10,699 nucleotides of DNA from Spirochaetaceae bacterium (GTDB taxonomy: Bacteria > Spirochaetota > Spirochaetia > SZUA-6 > Bin103). Below, piece after piece: positions 1-7,122 of the stretch. The translations under genes were made by a program, and so were the position numbers. The stretch lies in contig JAPOQV010000516.1 in the NCBI GenBank assembly GCA_026710565.1, positions 1-10,699 on the forward strand, in the 5' to 3' direction. Position 1 is the stretch's first letter. Every line of letters starts with the position of its first letter. The notes under the pieces were generated by a model. It saw only the letters and a list, made by a program, of their open reading frames with translations, did no database searches and was not told the origin of the DNA.

Positions 1-17
1 GACTGCCCGGCGGCACG

Positions 18-842
18 ATGCTGGGGGGGGGGGTCACTAGGGCACTCGGTGAGGATCGGGCCTACGGCGCCCTGCCCACCGGGGCGGTCGTCAGCCCCGC
101 GCGGCGGGGCCGCGCGCGCATCCGGGCGCGGGAGCCGCTCACCCTGTGCGGGACGGAGGTCGCCGCGCACGCCTTCTGGGCGGTCGACCCCGATCTGGCC
201 ATCGAGCTCGGGGGCGCCGACGGCGACCACGTGGTGCCGCCGAGCCAGGTGATGCTGATCACCGGCGCCGTCCGCTCGATCCTGGCCGCGGAGCGGGTGG
301 CGCTCAACTTCCTCCAGCACCTGTCGGGGGTGGCCACGGTCACCTCGGCCTTCTGCACGGCCATCGCCGGCACCGCCGCCGCCGTGTGCGACACCCGCAA
401 GACGACGCCGGGGCTGCGGGCGCTGGAGAAGCACGCCGTGCGCGCGGGCGGCGGGCGGTCGCACCGCAGCACGCTCGCCGACTGCGCCATGATCAAGGAC
501 AACCACATCGCCGCGGCGGGCGGCGTTCGGACGGCCATCGAGCGGGTGCGCGTGCGCACCCCGCATGTCGCCCGCGTCGAGGTGGAGGTGGAGACGCCGG
601 AGCAGCTCTCCGAGGCGCTGGATGCCGGCGCCGACGTGATCCTGCTGGACAACATGCCGCCGGCCGAGGTGCGCGCGGCCGTGGAGACCATCGGCGGCCG
701 AGCCGTCACCGAGGCGTCCGGGTCCATCCACCTCGACAACGTGCGAGCCTACGCCGAGGCGGGGGTCGACATGATCTCCACCAGCGCGTTGACCAGCATG
801 GTGCGCCGGGTCGATCTGGGCCTGGAGCTGGAAGCGGACTGA
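18..842 (+). CDS. nadC: Nicotinate-nucleotide pyrophosphorylase (quinolinate phosphoribosyltransferase), 5' end uncertain
   Basis: Converts quinolinate and PRPP to nicotinate mononucleotide, CO2 and PPi in de novo NAD synthesis; cytosolic. Family landmarks (numbered from the ATG at 18): ERVALNFLQHLSG at 92-104, DTRKTTPG at 125-132 (substrate-binding Arg127/Lys128), GGG followed by HR (149-150), IKDNH at 159-163 (Lys160), VEVEVET with acidic ligands near 190-192, LLDNM at 209-213, EASG at 232-235. At 274 residues it is near normal length. The frame stays open to the window edge, and homologues usually have more residues before the ED motif, so the true start may lie upstream. An 11-G run at 23-33 sits right behind the ATG and could hide a frameshift. 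Some loops deviate: SHRSTL where NHRxGL is usual, and ISTSALTS where the family has ISxGALTHS. The stop codon shares one base with the nadB start, which supports nadC over the homologue modD. Confidence 0.9.
   Translation: MLGGGVTRALGEDRAYGALPTGAVVSPARRGRARIRAREPLTLCGTEVAAHAFWAVDPDLAIELGGADGDHVVPPSQVMLITGAVRSILAAERVALNFLQHLSGVATVTSAFCTAIAGTAAAVCDTRKTTPGLRALEKHAVRAGGGRSHRSTLADCAMIKDNHIAAAGGVRTAIERVRVRTPHVARVEVEVETPEQLSEALDAGADVILLDNMPPAEVRAAVETIGGRAVTEASGSIHLDNVRAYAEAGVDMISTSALTSMVRRVDLGLELEAD
23..33. repeat. Eleven-base poly-G homopolymer at the nadC 5' end
   Basis: Eleven consecutive G residues lie two bases after the ATG at 18 and encode Gly-Gly-Gly plus the first base of a Val codon. Mononucleotide runs of this length are prone to slippage in vivo and to sequencing or consensus error. 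The tract decides which upstream frame joins the nadC body. Confidence 0.95.
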
Positions 843-2404
843 TGCGCACCGTCCGCACCGACTGCCTGGTGATCGGCTGCGGGCTGGCCGGCGCCGGCTA
901 CGCGTACCAGGCCGCGAGGGCCGGCCTGGACTGTATCCTGCTGTCGGGCGAGCCGCGCGCGGCCGAGTGCAACAGCGCGCGCGCTCAGGGCGGCATCGTC
1001 GATCCGGCGGTGGACCCCGACTCCCTGCGGAGCGACATCATGACCGCCAGCGCTCAGGCGGCCAATCCGCGCGCGGTCGACTTCATCGTCGAACGGGGCG
1101 GCGCCGCGGTCCGCGAGCTGGTCGACGAGCTCGACGTTCCGTTCGAACGGGACGATCAAGGCGAGCTGCGCATGACGCGCGAAGCCGCACACTCCGCGGC
1201 GCGCATCCTGTTCGCCAAGGACCAGACCGGCCGGGCGATCGTGACCGCGCTGCACCGGGCAGTCGCCGCCTCACCGCGCATCGAACTCGCCCCGCACACG
1301 GTCGCGGTCGACCTGCTGACCCTGTCGCACAGCTCGACCGACCGGCTGGACAAGTACCAGCCGCTGACCTGTTTCGGCGCGTACGTGCTGAACGTGTCCA
1401 CCGACGAGGTGTACGCGATCGTCGCCCGCAAGACGGTGCTGGCCACCGGCGGCCTGGGGCAGATCTACCTGCACTCGACCAACTTCCCGAGCGCCTACGG
1501 CCACGGCGTGGCGATGGGCTACCGCGTGGGCGGGCGCGTGATCGACCTGGAGTACGTGCAGTTCCATCCCACCGTCTTCATCGCGAAGGACGACGCGCCG
1601 TTCCTGATCAGCGAGGCGGTGCGCGGCGAGGGCGGCCACCTGGTGGATGCCGCCGGCCGACGCTTCATGGATGACCACCATCCGGACGGGTCGCTGGCGC
1701 CCCGCGACGTGATCGCCCGCTCGATCACGTTCGAGATGATCCGCACCGGCGCGCCCTCCGTGTTCATCGATCTCTCCGACCTGGAGCCCGGCTACGTGGT
1801 CGATCGTTTTCCGACCATCTACCACCACTGCCTGGAGGCAGGCGTCGACATCACGCGCGAGCCCATCCCGGTGGTCCCTGCCGCCCACTACTCGTGCGGG
1901 GGACTCCACACCGACCTGTACGGCCGCACCAACATCGTCGACCTGTCGGCGGTGGGAGAGGCCGCCTGCACCGGCTTCCACGGCGCCAACCGCCTGGCCA
2001 GCACCTCGCTCCTGGAGTGCGTGACCATGGCCCGCGAGGCCGCCGCGGCGGCGGCCGACGAGCTTGCCGGCAGCCGCCGCGAGCCGCCGGAGGTGAGGCC
2101 CTGGGAGGGGCGCCACGTGCAGGCCGACGAGGACCTCATCCAGCAGGACCTGAACCTGATCAAGGCCACCATGTGGAACTACGTCGGCCTGGTGCGCACC
2201 GGCCGGCGGCTGCAGCGCGCGCGGGACATGCTGCGCGAGCTGCACGCCCAGGTGGACGACTTCTACCGCGACTACGCGGTCTCCAAGCCGCTGTTGAACC
2301 TCCGCAACGCCGTGCAGACCGCCCTGCTGGTCGTGTACGCTGCCTACCACAACACGCGCAGCGTCGGGTGCCACTACCGCGACGACAGCCACGACGCCGG
2401 CTAG
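842..2404 (+). CDS. nadB: L-aspartate oxidase
   Basis: FAD-dependent oxidation of L-aspartate to iminoaspartate, the first step of de novo NAD synthesis; the product is condensed by NadA to quinolinate, which NadC uses. At 520 residues the length is typical. Visible motifs: N-terminal dinucleotide-binding GCGLAG (12-17), AQGGI (48-52), ATGG (201-204), FHPT (241-244), SEAVRGEGG (257-265), APRD with Arg288, AAHY with His349, and [13 protein letters not shown] (380-392). Arg288 and His349 match active-site residues known in E. coli NadB. The insert-bearing segment CFGAYVLNV and [15 protein letters not shown] resembles the Bacteroidota/deltaproteobacterial branch more than the E. coli form. The ATG overlaps the nadC TGA by one base, so translation is probably coupled. 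Oddities: [11 protein letters not shown] where REGGHSxxRI is usual, and the tail [11 protein letters not shown] instead of ESRGxHYxxDYP. Succinate dehydrogenase flavoprotein is a relative, but the nadC neighbour argues against it. Confidence 0.93.
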   Translation: MRTVRTDCLVIGCGLAGAGYAYQAARAGLDCILLSGEPRAAECNSARAQGGIVDPAVDPDSLRSDIMTASAQAANPRAVDFIVERGGAAVRELVDELDVPFERDDQGELRMTREAAHSAARILFAKDQTGRAIVTALHRAVAASPRIELAPHTVAVDLLTLSHSSTDRLDKYQPLTCFGAYVLNVSTDEVYAIVARKTVLATGGLGQIYLHSTNFPSAYGHGVAMGYRVGGRVIDLEYVQFHPTVFIAKDDAPFLISEAVRGEGGHLVDAAGRRFMDDHHPDGSLAPRDVIARSITFEMIRTGAPSVFIDLSDLEPGYVVDRFPTIYHHCLEAGVDITREPIPVVPAAHYSCGGLHTDLYGRTNIVDLSAVGEAACTGFHGANRLASTSLLECVTMAREAAAAAADELAGSRREPPEVRPWEGRHVQADEDLIQQDLNLIKATMWNYVGLVRTGRRLQRARDMLRELHAQVDDFYRDYAVSKPLLNLRNAVQTALLVVYAAYHNTRSVGCHYRDDSHDAG

Positions 2405-2416
2405 CGCCGTGCCGTC

Positions 2417-2435
2417 GCAGCACCCGCCGGTGCGC
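2417..2435 (+). other. Hairpin in the nadB-amidohydrolase gap
   Basis: In the 46-base gap after nadB, GCACC (2420-2424) pairs with GGTGC (2429-2433) around a CGCC tetraloop. Two more pairs are possible if A2419 bulges out. No T-run follows, so it is not a standard intrinsic terminator. It could be an intercistronic stabilising or attenuating stem, or chance in GC-rich DNA. Confidence 0.3.
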
Positions 2436-2450
2436 CGAGGCGAGGGACCC

Positions 2451-3560
2451 ATGGCTACCCGGATCGAAGAACCGCTCGCACGGACCGATGTCGCGGCGGC
2501 GGAAGCCCCGCGCGCGCTCGCCCTGGTCGACTGCGACGTGCATCCGTACGTCAACAACATCCACGAGCTGGCCGCCTATCTTCCGCAGCGCTGGCGGAGC
2601 TGGATCGAGCAGACCGGCTACCAGGGGCCGCCGCCGCCGGTGTACCCGAAGGTGTTCGAGCTGGCGTCGCGCCGCGACGCCTGGCCGCCGTCGGGCAAGC
2701 GTCCGGGCGGCGACCCGGCCTTCGCGGCCGAGCAGCTCCTGGACGAGTGGTCGGTCGACCTGGCCATCCTCAACAACCTGTACGGCCTGGGCGGGATCAA
2801 GAACCACCACCTGGCGCGGGAGGTCACGCCGGCGCTCAACCGCTGGCTGCAGGACCACTGGCTGGACGCCGACGACCGCTGGCGCGGCGCGCTGTGCGTG
2901 AATCGGGAGGATCCGGCCGGCGCGCCCGCGGTGATCGAGGAGTTCGCCCGCGACGAGCGCTTCGTGCAGGTGCTGCTGCCGGTGCGCTCCAGCGCGCCCT
3001 ATGGCCGGCCGCAGTTCCGGCCCATCTTCCGCGCCGCCGCCGACGCCGGACTGCCGGTAGGGCTGCACTTCGGCGGCTCGGCCGCCAACCCGATCACGGC
3101 GGTCGGCTGGCCGTCGTTCTACATCGAGGACCACACCGCCATGTCGCAGGCGTTCGAGGCGCAGGTACTGAGCCTGGTCTGCGAGGGCGTGTTCGACGAG
3201 ATCCCGGAATCGCGCGTGATCCTCATCGAGGGCGGGTTCGGCTGGCTGCCGCCGCTGATGTGGCGCCTGGACAAGAACTACCGCGGCCTGCGCGACGAGG
3301 TGCCGTGGCTGCGCGATCTTCCGAGCCGCTACATCCGCCGCCACTTCCGTGCCACCAGCCAGCCCATGGAGGAGCCGGAGCACCCCGAGCACCTGCGCTG
3401 GCTGTTCGAGATGATCGGCGACGACGGCTTCCTGATGTTCGCCACCGACTACCCGCACTGGGACTTCGATTCGCCCGACCGGGCGCTGCCGCACACGCTG
3501 CCGGAGGAGCTGCGCCGCCGCATCCTGGCCGGCAATGCCCAGGAGACGTATGGGTTCTAG
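2451..3560 (+). CDS. Amidohydrolase family 2 (ACMSD/gamma-resorcylate decarboxylase-like) metal-dependent enzyme
   Basis: A TIM-barrel hydrolase or decarboxylase of the amidohydrolase-2 family; the substrate is not known. From the ATG at 2451 it has 369 residues. Metal-site motifs: DCDVHP at 27-32 (Asp29, His31) at the first strand, GLHFGG at 204-209 (His206), [10 protein letters not shown] at 259-268, and the C-terminal ATDYPHWD at 331-338 (Asp333). The last is the signature of the subgroup often annotated only as 'amidohydrolase family protein'. A GTG at 2409 would add 14 unremarkable residues; I prefer 2451 because a purine-rich GAGGCGAGGGA precedes it at ribosome-binding distance. It lies 46 bases after nadB and overlaps the following Rieske gene by 11 bases, so the two products probably work together. 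ACMSD is the enzyme that competes with quinolinate formation in tryptophan breakdown, which makes the nadCB position intriguing, but the fold alone does not prove that activity. Confidence 0.85.
   Translation: MATRIEEPLARTDVAAAEAPRALALVDCDVHPYVNNIHELAAYLPQRWRSWIEQTGYQGPPPPVYPKVFELASRRDAWPPSGKRPGGDPAFAAEQLLDEWSVDLAILNNLYGLGGIKNHHLAREVTPALNRWLQDHWLDADDRWRGALCVNREDPAGAPAVIEEFARDERFVQVLLPVRSSAPYGRPQFRPIFRAAADAGLPVGLHFGGSAANPITAVGWPSFYIEDHTAMSQAFEAQVLSLVCEGVFDEIPESRVILIEGGFGWLPPLMWRLDKNYRGLRDEVPWLRDLPSRYIRRHFRATSQPMEEPEHPEHLRWLFEMIGDDGFLMFATDYPHWDFDSPDRALPHTLPEELRRRILAGNAQETYGF
3541..3546 (+). promoter_or_regulatory. Shine-Dalgarno site fixing the Rieske start
   Basis: AGGAGA lies three bases before the ATG at 3550, inside the final codons of the amidohydrolase gene. 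It supports 3550 over the in-frame ATG at 3535 and indicates coupled translation of the pair. Confidence 0.7.
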
Positions 3561-3930
3561 GCCGGAGGATTCAGGCGAGCACGACCTGGGCCCCGTGACC
3601 GGCTACCCTCAGGGCGAGCCGGTCGCGGTCGACGTGGGCCGCAGGCGCCTGGTGGTGGTCAGGGACGGCGACCGGGTGTTCGCGCTGCGCGACGTCTGCC
3701 CGCACCAGGGCGCGTCCCTGTCGGCGGGCCGGGTGATCTCCACCTGCCGCATGCACCGGGAGGACGGCGGCTGGGTGCAGACCGACCTGCGCGCCGTGCA
3801 GTGCCCGTGGCACGGCTGGGCGTTCGGGCTGGACGACGGCCAGGCGCTGTTCGCCGACACGGGCACGCGTGTGCGCTCCTACCCCGCGCGGGTCGCCGGC
3901 GGTCGCGTCCGCGTACGGGTGGAGCGGTGA
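3550..3930 (+). CDS. Rieske [2Fe-2S] ferredoxin-like protein
   Basis: A small soluble single-domain Rieske protein of 126 residues, probably an electron carrier or a redox subunit. Cluster ligands are clear: CPHQG at 50-54 (Cys50, His52) and CPWHGW at 85-90 (Cys85, His88). An insertion of about 20 residues separates the two motifs and carries a further CxxH (Cys66, His69). I see no signal peptide, membrane segment or catalytic dioxygenase domain, so it is not a full ring-hydroxylating oxygenase alpha subunit. The ATG at 3550 has a strong ribosome-binding site and lies within the end of the amidohydrolase gene. Stand-alone Rieske proteins like this commonly sit beside amidohydrolases of the same type, which suggests a shared, uncharacterised redox-dependent reaction; the pairing is seen here, the function is inferred. 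No reductase is encoded in the window. Confidence 0.9.
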   Translation: MGSRPEDSGEHDLGPVTGYPQGEPVAVDVGRRRLVVVRDGDRVFALRDVCPHQGASLSAGRVISTCRMHREDGGWVQTDLRAVQCPWHGWAFGLDDGQALFADTGTRVRSYPARVAGGRVRVRVER

Positions 3931-4058
3931 CCTCCATGGTCGAGCGGGTCCGCCGTCTCATCCGCGAGTGGCGCGAAAGAACCCGCCGGCGGCCCAGTCT
4001 GCCACCGAGATCTCGCTATGGATACCTCCCGGTCGATTTCGATGGGGACGAGGCGTAA
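3927..4058 (+). CDS. Small Arg-rich hypothetical protein, 43 residues
   Basis: Not recognised. The reading frame begins with GTG at 3927, whose last two bases form the start of the Rieske TGA (GTGA overlap). It is preceded by GGTGGAG at good spacing and ends six bases before the next ATG. An ATG at 3936 is an alternative start. The product has a basic, probably helical N-terminal half (residues 5-22, rich in Arg, with Glu and Trp), then a Pro-rich turn (SLPP, 24-27), then a short tail with YGYLPVDF (31-38) and an acidic end (DGDEA). The alternation of basic helix and aromatic/acidic tail looks composed rather than random, and the tight fit between two genes supports translation. It could be a small binding partner of the Rieske-amidohydrolase pair. 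It could also be spurious, since GC-rich DNA gives many open frames. Confidence 0.5.
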   Translation: MTSMVERVRRLIREWRERTRRRPSLPPRSRYGYLPVDFDGDEA

Positions 4059-4064
4059 GGGGAG

Positions 4065-4481
4065 ATGGCCGCAGCCGTTACCGCGATCGGATTTCGAGAG
4101 CTGACCCGGCGTCTGGCGGAACTGGAGCTGCCGCCGATCGACTTGGCCGTCGGCATCGGCCGCGGCGGCGTGGTGCCGGCCGCGCTGGCCGCGCAGCGGC
4201 TGGGGTGCGACCTCCGTGTTCTTCCGGTCCGCTTTCGCGACGACGCGCACCAGCCGGAGCGGGCGCAGCCGCTGGTCACCCCGCCCGCCTTCGACGTGGC
4301 CGGCAAGCGGGTGCTGCTGGTGGATGACGTGGCGCGCACCGGCGCCACGCTGCGCGCCGCGGCCGGCACTCTGGCCGGCGCCGCCGCCATCCACACGCTG
4401 GTGGTCGCCGGCAACGCCGACTACGCCCTGTTCCAGGTGGATTCCTGCATCGCCTGGCCCTGGCAGGCCGAGACGACGTAA
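4065..4481 (+). CDS. Type I phosphoribosyltransferase (purine-type)
   Basis: A compact PRTase of 138 residues that would transfer phosphoribose between PRPP and a base; cytosolic. The PRPP-binding signature is intact: RVLLVDDVARTGATL at 82-96, with the acidic pair Asp87/Asp88. The pyrophosphate-binding loop is VGIGRGGVVPA (29-39). The C-terminus ends in CIAWPWQ (128-134), recalling the FPWE-like ending of bacterial and archaeal guanine/xanthine PRTases, so a purine base is the best guess. It is near the minimum length for the fold. A purine-rich AAGGGGAG directly precedes the ATG; the AAGG part lies four bases upstream. It is the last gene of the left-hand run and faces the oppositely oriented unknown gene ten bases away. 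A role in pyridine nucleotide salvage is possible from the nadCB context, but the motifs do not show it. Confidence 0.82.
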   Translation: MAAAVTAIGFRELTRRLAELELPPIDLAVGIGRGGVVPAALAAQRLGCDLRVLPVRFRDDAHQPERAQPLVTPPAFDVAGKRVLLVDDVARTGATLRAAAGTLAGAAAIHTLVVAGNADYALFQVDSCIAWPWQAETT

Positions 4482-4506
4482 CAAGGTGCCGCTACAGTCC
4501 GTCGTC
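4472..4506. terminator. Inverted repeat across the convergent stop codons, possible bidirectional terminator
   Basis: GACGACG (4472-4478) and CGTCGTC (4500-4506) are perfect inverted copies around 21 bases that hold both stop codons of the convergent genes. The stem is only seven pairs, the loop is large and no T-run follows on either strand. At most it is a weak or factor-assisted stop. Confidence 0.25.
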
Positions 4507-5220
4507 GCCAAGGCTGAACGGCATGGCGCGCCGCACCATGCGGCTCTCGGAGCGCGGCGGCAACTCTTTCATGCAGCGCCGCATCGAGGCCGGCCGGCCG
4601 GCCGGGGGCACCTCGACGATCAGGCCGGTGGTCTCGACGCTGCGCAGCACCTCCAGGTCGGTGCCGCACACGCCCTCCGGCATCTCCAGCAGCAGCGGCC
4701 GGTCGATGACGCCGCAGACGCGCTGGATGCTCGCCAGCGTGTGGAATGACAGCGGCGACTCGCGGATCGCCGGCCGGAACAGCAGGCCGTTGACGGCCAG
4801 CTCGCTGAGCGCGCGGATGATCCCCTCGTCGGACCGGTGGTCGACGGTGATGACGATGCCCAGGTCGGGCAGTGTCAGCAGCGCGGCCTCGGTGCCGGCG
4901 GCGTCGAAGATCACGTAGTCGCAGCCGATCTCGACGAGCGCCCGCGTCTGCTCCAGGGTGAACAGCGGCAGACGCACCCCCCAGATGCGGTCGCCGAGCG
5001 CCTTGGCGGCCGCGGGCAAGTCAGGATGATCGACGCTCCCGATCCGCAGCAGGAAGGCGTCGGCGTCGATGGCGGCCAACCGCGGATCGTCGGCCAGCGC
5101 CTCGGGCGCCGTCTGCGCGATCAGCGCGAACTCGTCCAGGCTCCTGCCGCTGGCGGCAAAGCCGGCCGGCCGCGGCGTGTGCTCGCGGACGCGGTCCAGC
5201 AGCTCGATGAAACGGCTCAT
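4492..5220 (-). CDS. Unrecognised protein coupled to the Na+-pump operon, probably TIM-barrel-like
   Basis: I do not recognise the family with certainty. The product has 242 residues, with no signal peptide or membrane span. Repeated hydrophobic strands alternate with helices: AFLLRI (55-60), IWGVRLPL (79-86), YVIFDAAG (102-109), GIVITVDH (121-128), GLLFRPA (145-151), PLLLEMP (175-181), GLIVEVP (199-205). This order suggests an alpha/beta barrel of the aldolase/phosphate-binding type. Charged residues at strand ends (Asp106, Asp127, Glu179, Glu203) could form an active site; that is inference. A Lys- and Arg-containing tail with ELPPR (219-223) and [10 protein letters not shown] closes the protein. 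Its ATG lies inside the stop codon of the pump beta subunit (ATGA), and it is the last gene of that operon, so co-translation is likely. It could be a maturation or regulatory factor for the decarboxylase, or an enzyme acting on the same acyl-CoA or acid substrate. Confidence 0.8.
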   Translation of the reverse strand: MSRFIELLDRVREHTPRPAGFAASGRSLDEFALIAQTAPEALADDPRLAAIDADAFLLRIGSVDHPDLPAAAKALGDRIWGVRLPLFTLEQTRALVEIGCDYVIFDAAGTEAALLTLPDLGIVITVDHRSDEGIIRALSELAVNGLLFRPAIRESPLSFHTLASIQRVCGVIDRPLLLEMPEGVCGTDLEVLRSVETTGLIVEVPPAGRPASMRRCMKELPPRSESRMVRRAMPFSLGDDGL

Positions 5221-6341
5221 CCGAAGATGGCGATCAGCACGCCGGCGGCCACCGCCGAGCCGATCACGCCGGCCACGTTCGGGCCCATGGCATTCATGAG
5301 CAGGAAGTTGCGGGGATCCTCGTCCTGCCCGACCTTCTGCACGACGCGGGCCGCCATCGGCACCGCGGAGACGCCGGCCGCGCCGATCATGGGGTTCACG
5401 CGCCGGCCGGTGAGCACGCACATCAGCTTCCCCATCAGCACGCCGGCGGCGGTGCCGATCGCGAAGGCGATCAGGCCGAGGGCGATGATCTGCAGCGTCT
5501 GGGCGTTCAGGAAGGCGGAGGCGCCCATGCGCGATCCGACCGACAGGCCCAGCAGGATGGTGACGATGTTGATCATCTCGTTCTGAGCGCACTGTGACAG
5601 GCGCTCCAGCTTGGGGACCAGTGCGCTGGCCTCCTTGAGGAGGTTGCCCAGCATCAGCATGCCGATCAGCGGGGCGGCGGCCGGCACCACGAGAGCCGCG
5701 GTCACGGTCGTGAGGATCGGGAACAGGATCTTCACCCTGGTCGAGACCGGCCGCAGGTCGGCCATGCGCACCAGCCGTTCACGCCGGGTCGTCAGCAGCC
5801 GGATGATCGGCGGCTGGATGATCGGCACCAGCGCCATGTAGGAGTAGGCGGCCACGGCGACCGCCCCCAGCAGGTGGTCGGCCAGCTTGCCGGTCAGGTA
5901 GATGGCGGTGGGACCGTCGGCGCCGCCGATGATCGCGATCGACGCGGCCTCCGTTTGCGTGAAGCCGAGCGCGCCGGCGCCCAGCAGCGTGGCGAAGATC
6001 CCGAACTGCGCCGCGGCGCCAAGTATGAAGGTCTGCGGCCGCGCCAACAGCGGCGTGAAGTCGGTCATGGCGCCGATGCCCAGGAAGATCAGCGGCGGGA
6101 ACACGCTGGACTTGATCCCGAACACGTAGATCTGTTCCAGCAGTCCTCCGGGATCTACCAGGTCCACCCCCGGCAGGTTGACCAGCAGCGCGCCGAAGCC
6201 GATCGGCACCAGCAGCAGCGGTTCGTACTGGCGGACGATGCCCCGGTAGAGCAGGACGCCGGCAACCGCCAGCATGGCCACGCGCGCCAGCGTCAGCTCG
6301 GGCAGGCCGGTCGCCTGCAGGAACTGTTCGAACAGGCCCAT
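5217..6341 (-). CDS. mmdB: Na+-translocating decarboxylase beta subunit (membrane pump)
   Basis: An integral membrane subunit that decarboxylates carboxybiotin and couples this to Na+ export. It has 374 residues, normal for the MmdB/OadB/GcdB family, with many hydrophobic segments. The diagnostic motif IIGGADGPT (137-145) contains Asp142, equivalent to the essential Na+-site Asp of Oad[14 protein letters not shown] (316-328) keeps Asn316, Gly320 and Ser325 at the spacing of the functional Asn/Gly/Ser trio of Klebsiella Oad[17 protein letters not shown] (352-367) is the conserved C-terminal helix. The start is six bases after the carrier gene's stop, with only a weak ribosome-binding site, so reinitiation is likely. 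The stop overlaps the next start as ATGA. The subunit alone cannot tell methylmalonyl-CoA from oxaloacetate or glutaconyl-CoA pumps; the alpha subunit decides that. Confidence 0.95.
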   Translation of the reverse strand: MGLFEQFLQATGLPELTLARVAMLAVAGVLLYRGIVRQYEPLLLVPIGFGALLVNLPGVDLVDPGGLLEQIYVFGIKSSVFPPLIFLGIGAMTDFTPLLARPQTFILGAAAQFGIFATLLGAGALGFTQTEAASIAIIGGADGPTAIYLTGKLADHLLGAVAVAAYSYMALVPIIQPPIIRLLTTRRERLVRMADLRPVSTRVKILFPILTTVTAALVVPAAAPLIGMLMLGNLLKEASALVPKLERLSQCAQNEMINIVTILLGLSVGSRMGASAFLNAQTLQIIALGLIAFAIGTAAGVLMGKLMCVLTGRRVNPMIGAAGVSAVPMAARVVQKVGQDEDPRNFLLMNAMGPNVAGVIGSAVAAGVLIAIFG

Positions 6342-6347
6342 CGGCCG

Positions 6348-6779
6348 CTACTGGACGGTGAGCAGGGGCTGGCCTGCCGCGCGGTTGTCGCCGGGGCCCA
6401 CGTGCACCTCCGCGACGGTGCCCGCGGCCGTGGCCGTGACGTCGATGTCCATCTTCATCGCCTCCATCACGACGACGAGCTGGCCGGCGCTCACCTGGTC
6501 GCCGGCCGTGACCTTGACTTCCTTGACGGTGCCGGTCATCGGCGCCGGCAGCACTCCCGGTCCCGCCGCGGTCGGTGCCGGCGTCGGTGTGGGCGTTGGC
6601 GAGGGGGCGGCGGGCGCGGGCGTCGGTGCAGGCGCGGGGGTGGCGGCAGCCGGCGCCACTTCGGGCTCCAACTCGACCCGGTAGGCCGTGCCTTCGTGGG
6701 TGATGGTGAGAACGTCGCCGTCGCGGACGACCTCGACCTCGTAGCGCACACCCTCGTAACGGAAGCGGATCATGCTCAT
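6348..6779 (-). CDS. mmdC: Biotin carboxyl carrier subunit of the decarboxylase
   Basis: Carries CO2 on biotin from the carboxyltransferase to the membrane beta subunit. It has 143 residues in three parts: a small N-terminal beta domain (1-41, beginning MSMIRF), a flexible Ala/Pro/Thr-rich linker (about 42-78), and a C-terminal biotinyl domain. The biotinylation motif MEAMKM (105-110) marks Lys109 as the biotin site. PAPMTGTV (79-86) is the usual first strand of the domain. I chose the ATG at 6779 because it overlaps the stop of the gamma subunit as ATGA and an AGG lies about ten bases upstream; an open frame continues further 5' but encodes nothing family-like. An inner ATG at 6773 is possible. 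No biotin carboxylase gene is near, which favours a decarboxylase over a carboxylase. Confidence 0.93.
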   Translation of the reverse strand: MSMIRFRYEGVRYEVEVVRDGDVLTITHEGTAYRVELEPEVAPAAATPAPAPTPAPAAPSPTPTPTPAPTAAGPGVLPAPMTGTVKEVKVTAGDQVSAGQLVVVMEAMKMDIDVTATAAGTVAEVHVGPGDNRAAGQPLLTVQ

Positions 6780-7117
6780 GGCGCAACCTGCCGCGCGACG
6801 GTCGTCGATGCCGGCATCCGCAGGCGCCAGCGTGCGGCCTCCACCGTGTCGTAAGGACGCCACGCGGCGGCGCTCGGCATTCCTGCCGCTGTCTGCTCGG
6901 CGTCCCGCTCCGCGGCCAGATACGCGGCAGTGGCGGCGGCGATCCAGCCCGGGCCGCCAGCTCCGCCCGGTTCCTCCCGAGCGTCCTGCGACGTGTTGCG
7001 CCGGCCGGAGGCCGACGTGAGCGCGGCCATCATTGCGCTCAGGAACACCAGGAAGACGAACACCACCCCCATGCCGAGCACAGCGACGACCAGCGTCGAC
7101 GGCGCTTCTGGACTCAT
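6776..7117 (-). CDS. mmdD: Decarboxylase delta/gamma (OadG-type) small membrane subunit
   Basis: A small single-span subunit that holds the alpha and beta subunits together at the membrane. It has 113 residues. One hydrophobic helix at about 7-33 contains VLGMGVVFVFLVFLSAMM, the usual form of OadG-family proteins. A Gly/Pro/Ala-rich linker and an Ala-rich helix near 58-79 follow. The C-terminal stretch WRPYDTVEAARWRLR (86-100) is probably the part that contacts the carboxyltransferase. It begins five bases after the alpha subunit stop and overlaps the carrier start as ATGA. Similarity in this family is low outside the membrane helix, so the assignment rests on that helix, the size and the gene order. 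No separate epsilon subunit gene, as in Veillonella, is present. Confidence 0.85.
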   Translation of the reverse strand: MSPEAPSTLVVAVLGMGVVFVFLVFLSAMMAALTSASGRRNTSQDAREEPGGAGGPGWIAAATAAYLAAERDAEQTAAGMPSAAAWRPYDTVEAARWRLRMPASTTVARQVAP

Positions 7118-7122
7118 GGCTG

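Noticed and set aside
146..841. In-frame extension of nadB upstream through nadC
   Set aside because: The extension is an Arg/Gly-rich shadow of nadC. The dinucleotide-binding motif begins a few residues after the ATG at 842, which is the natural start.
2409..2450. GTG start 14 codons upstream for the amidohydrolase
   Set aside because: The extra residues are not family-like, and a better-placed purine-rich ribosome-binding sequence precedes the ATG at 2451.
1271..3494. Two overlapping minus-strand frames of about 430-445 codons opposite nadB and the amidohydrolase
   Set aside because: Both are antisense to well-supported genes, are His/Arg/Val-rich and show no family pattern. They are explained by codon bias in GC-rich DNA.
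6560..6660. Repetitive Pro/Ala/Thr-coding stretch as a possible tandem repeat element
   Set aside because: It is the flexible linker usual in biotin carrier subunits and has no perfect DNA repeat unit.
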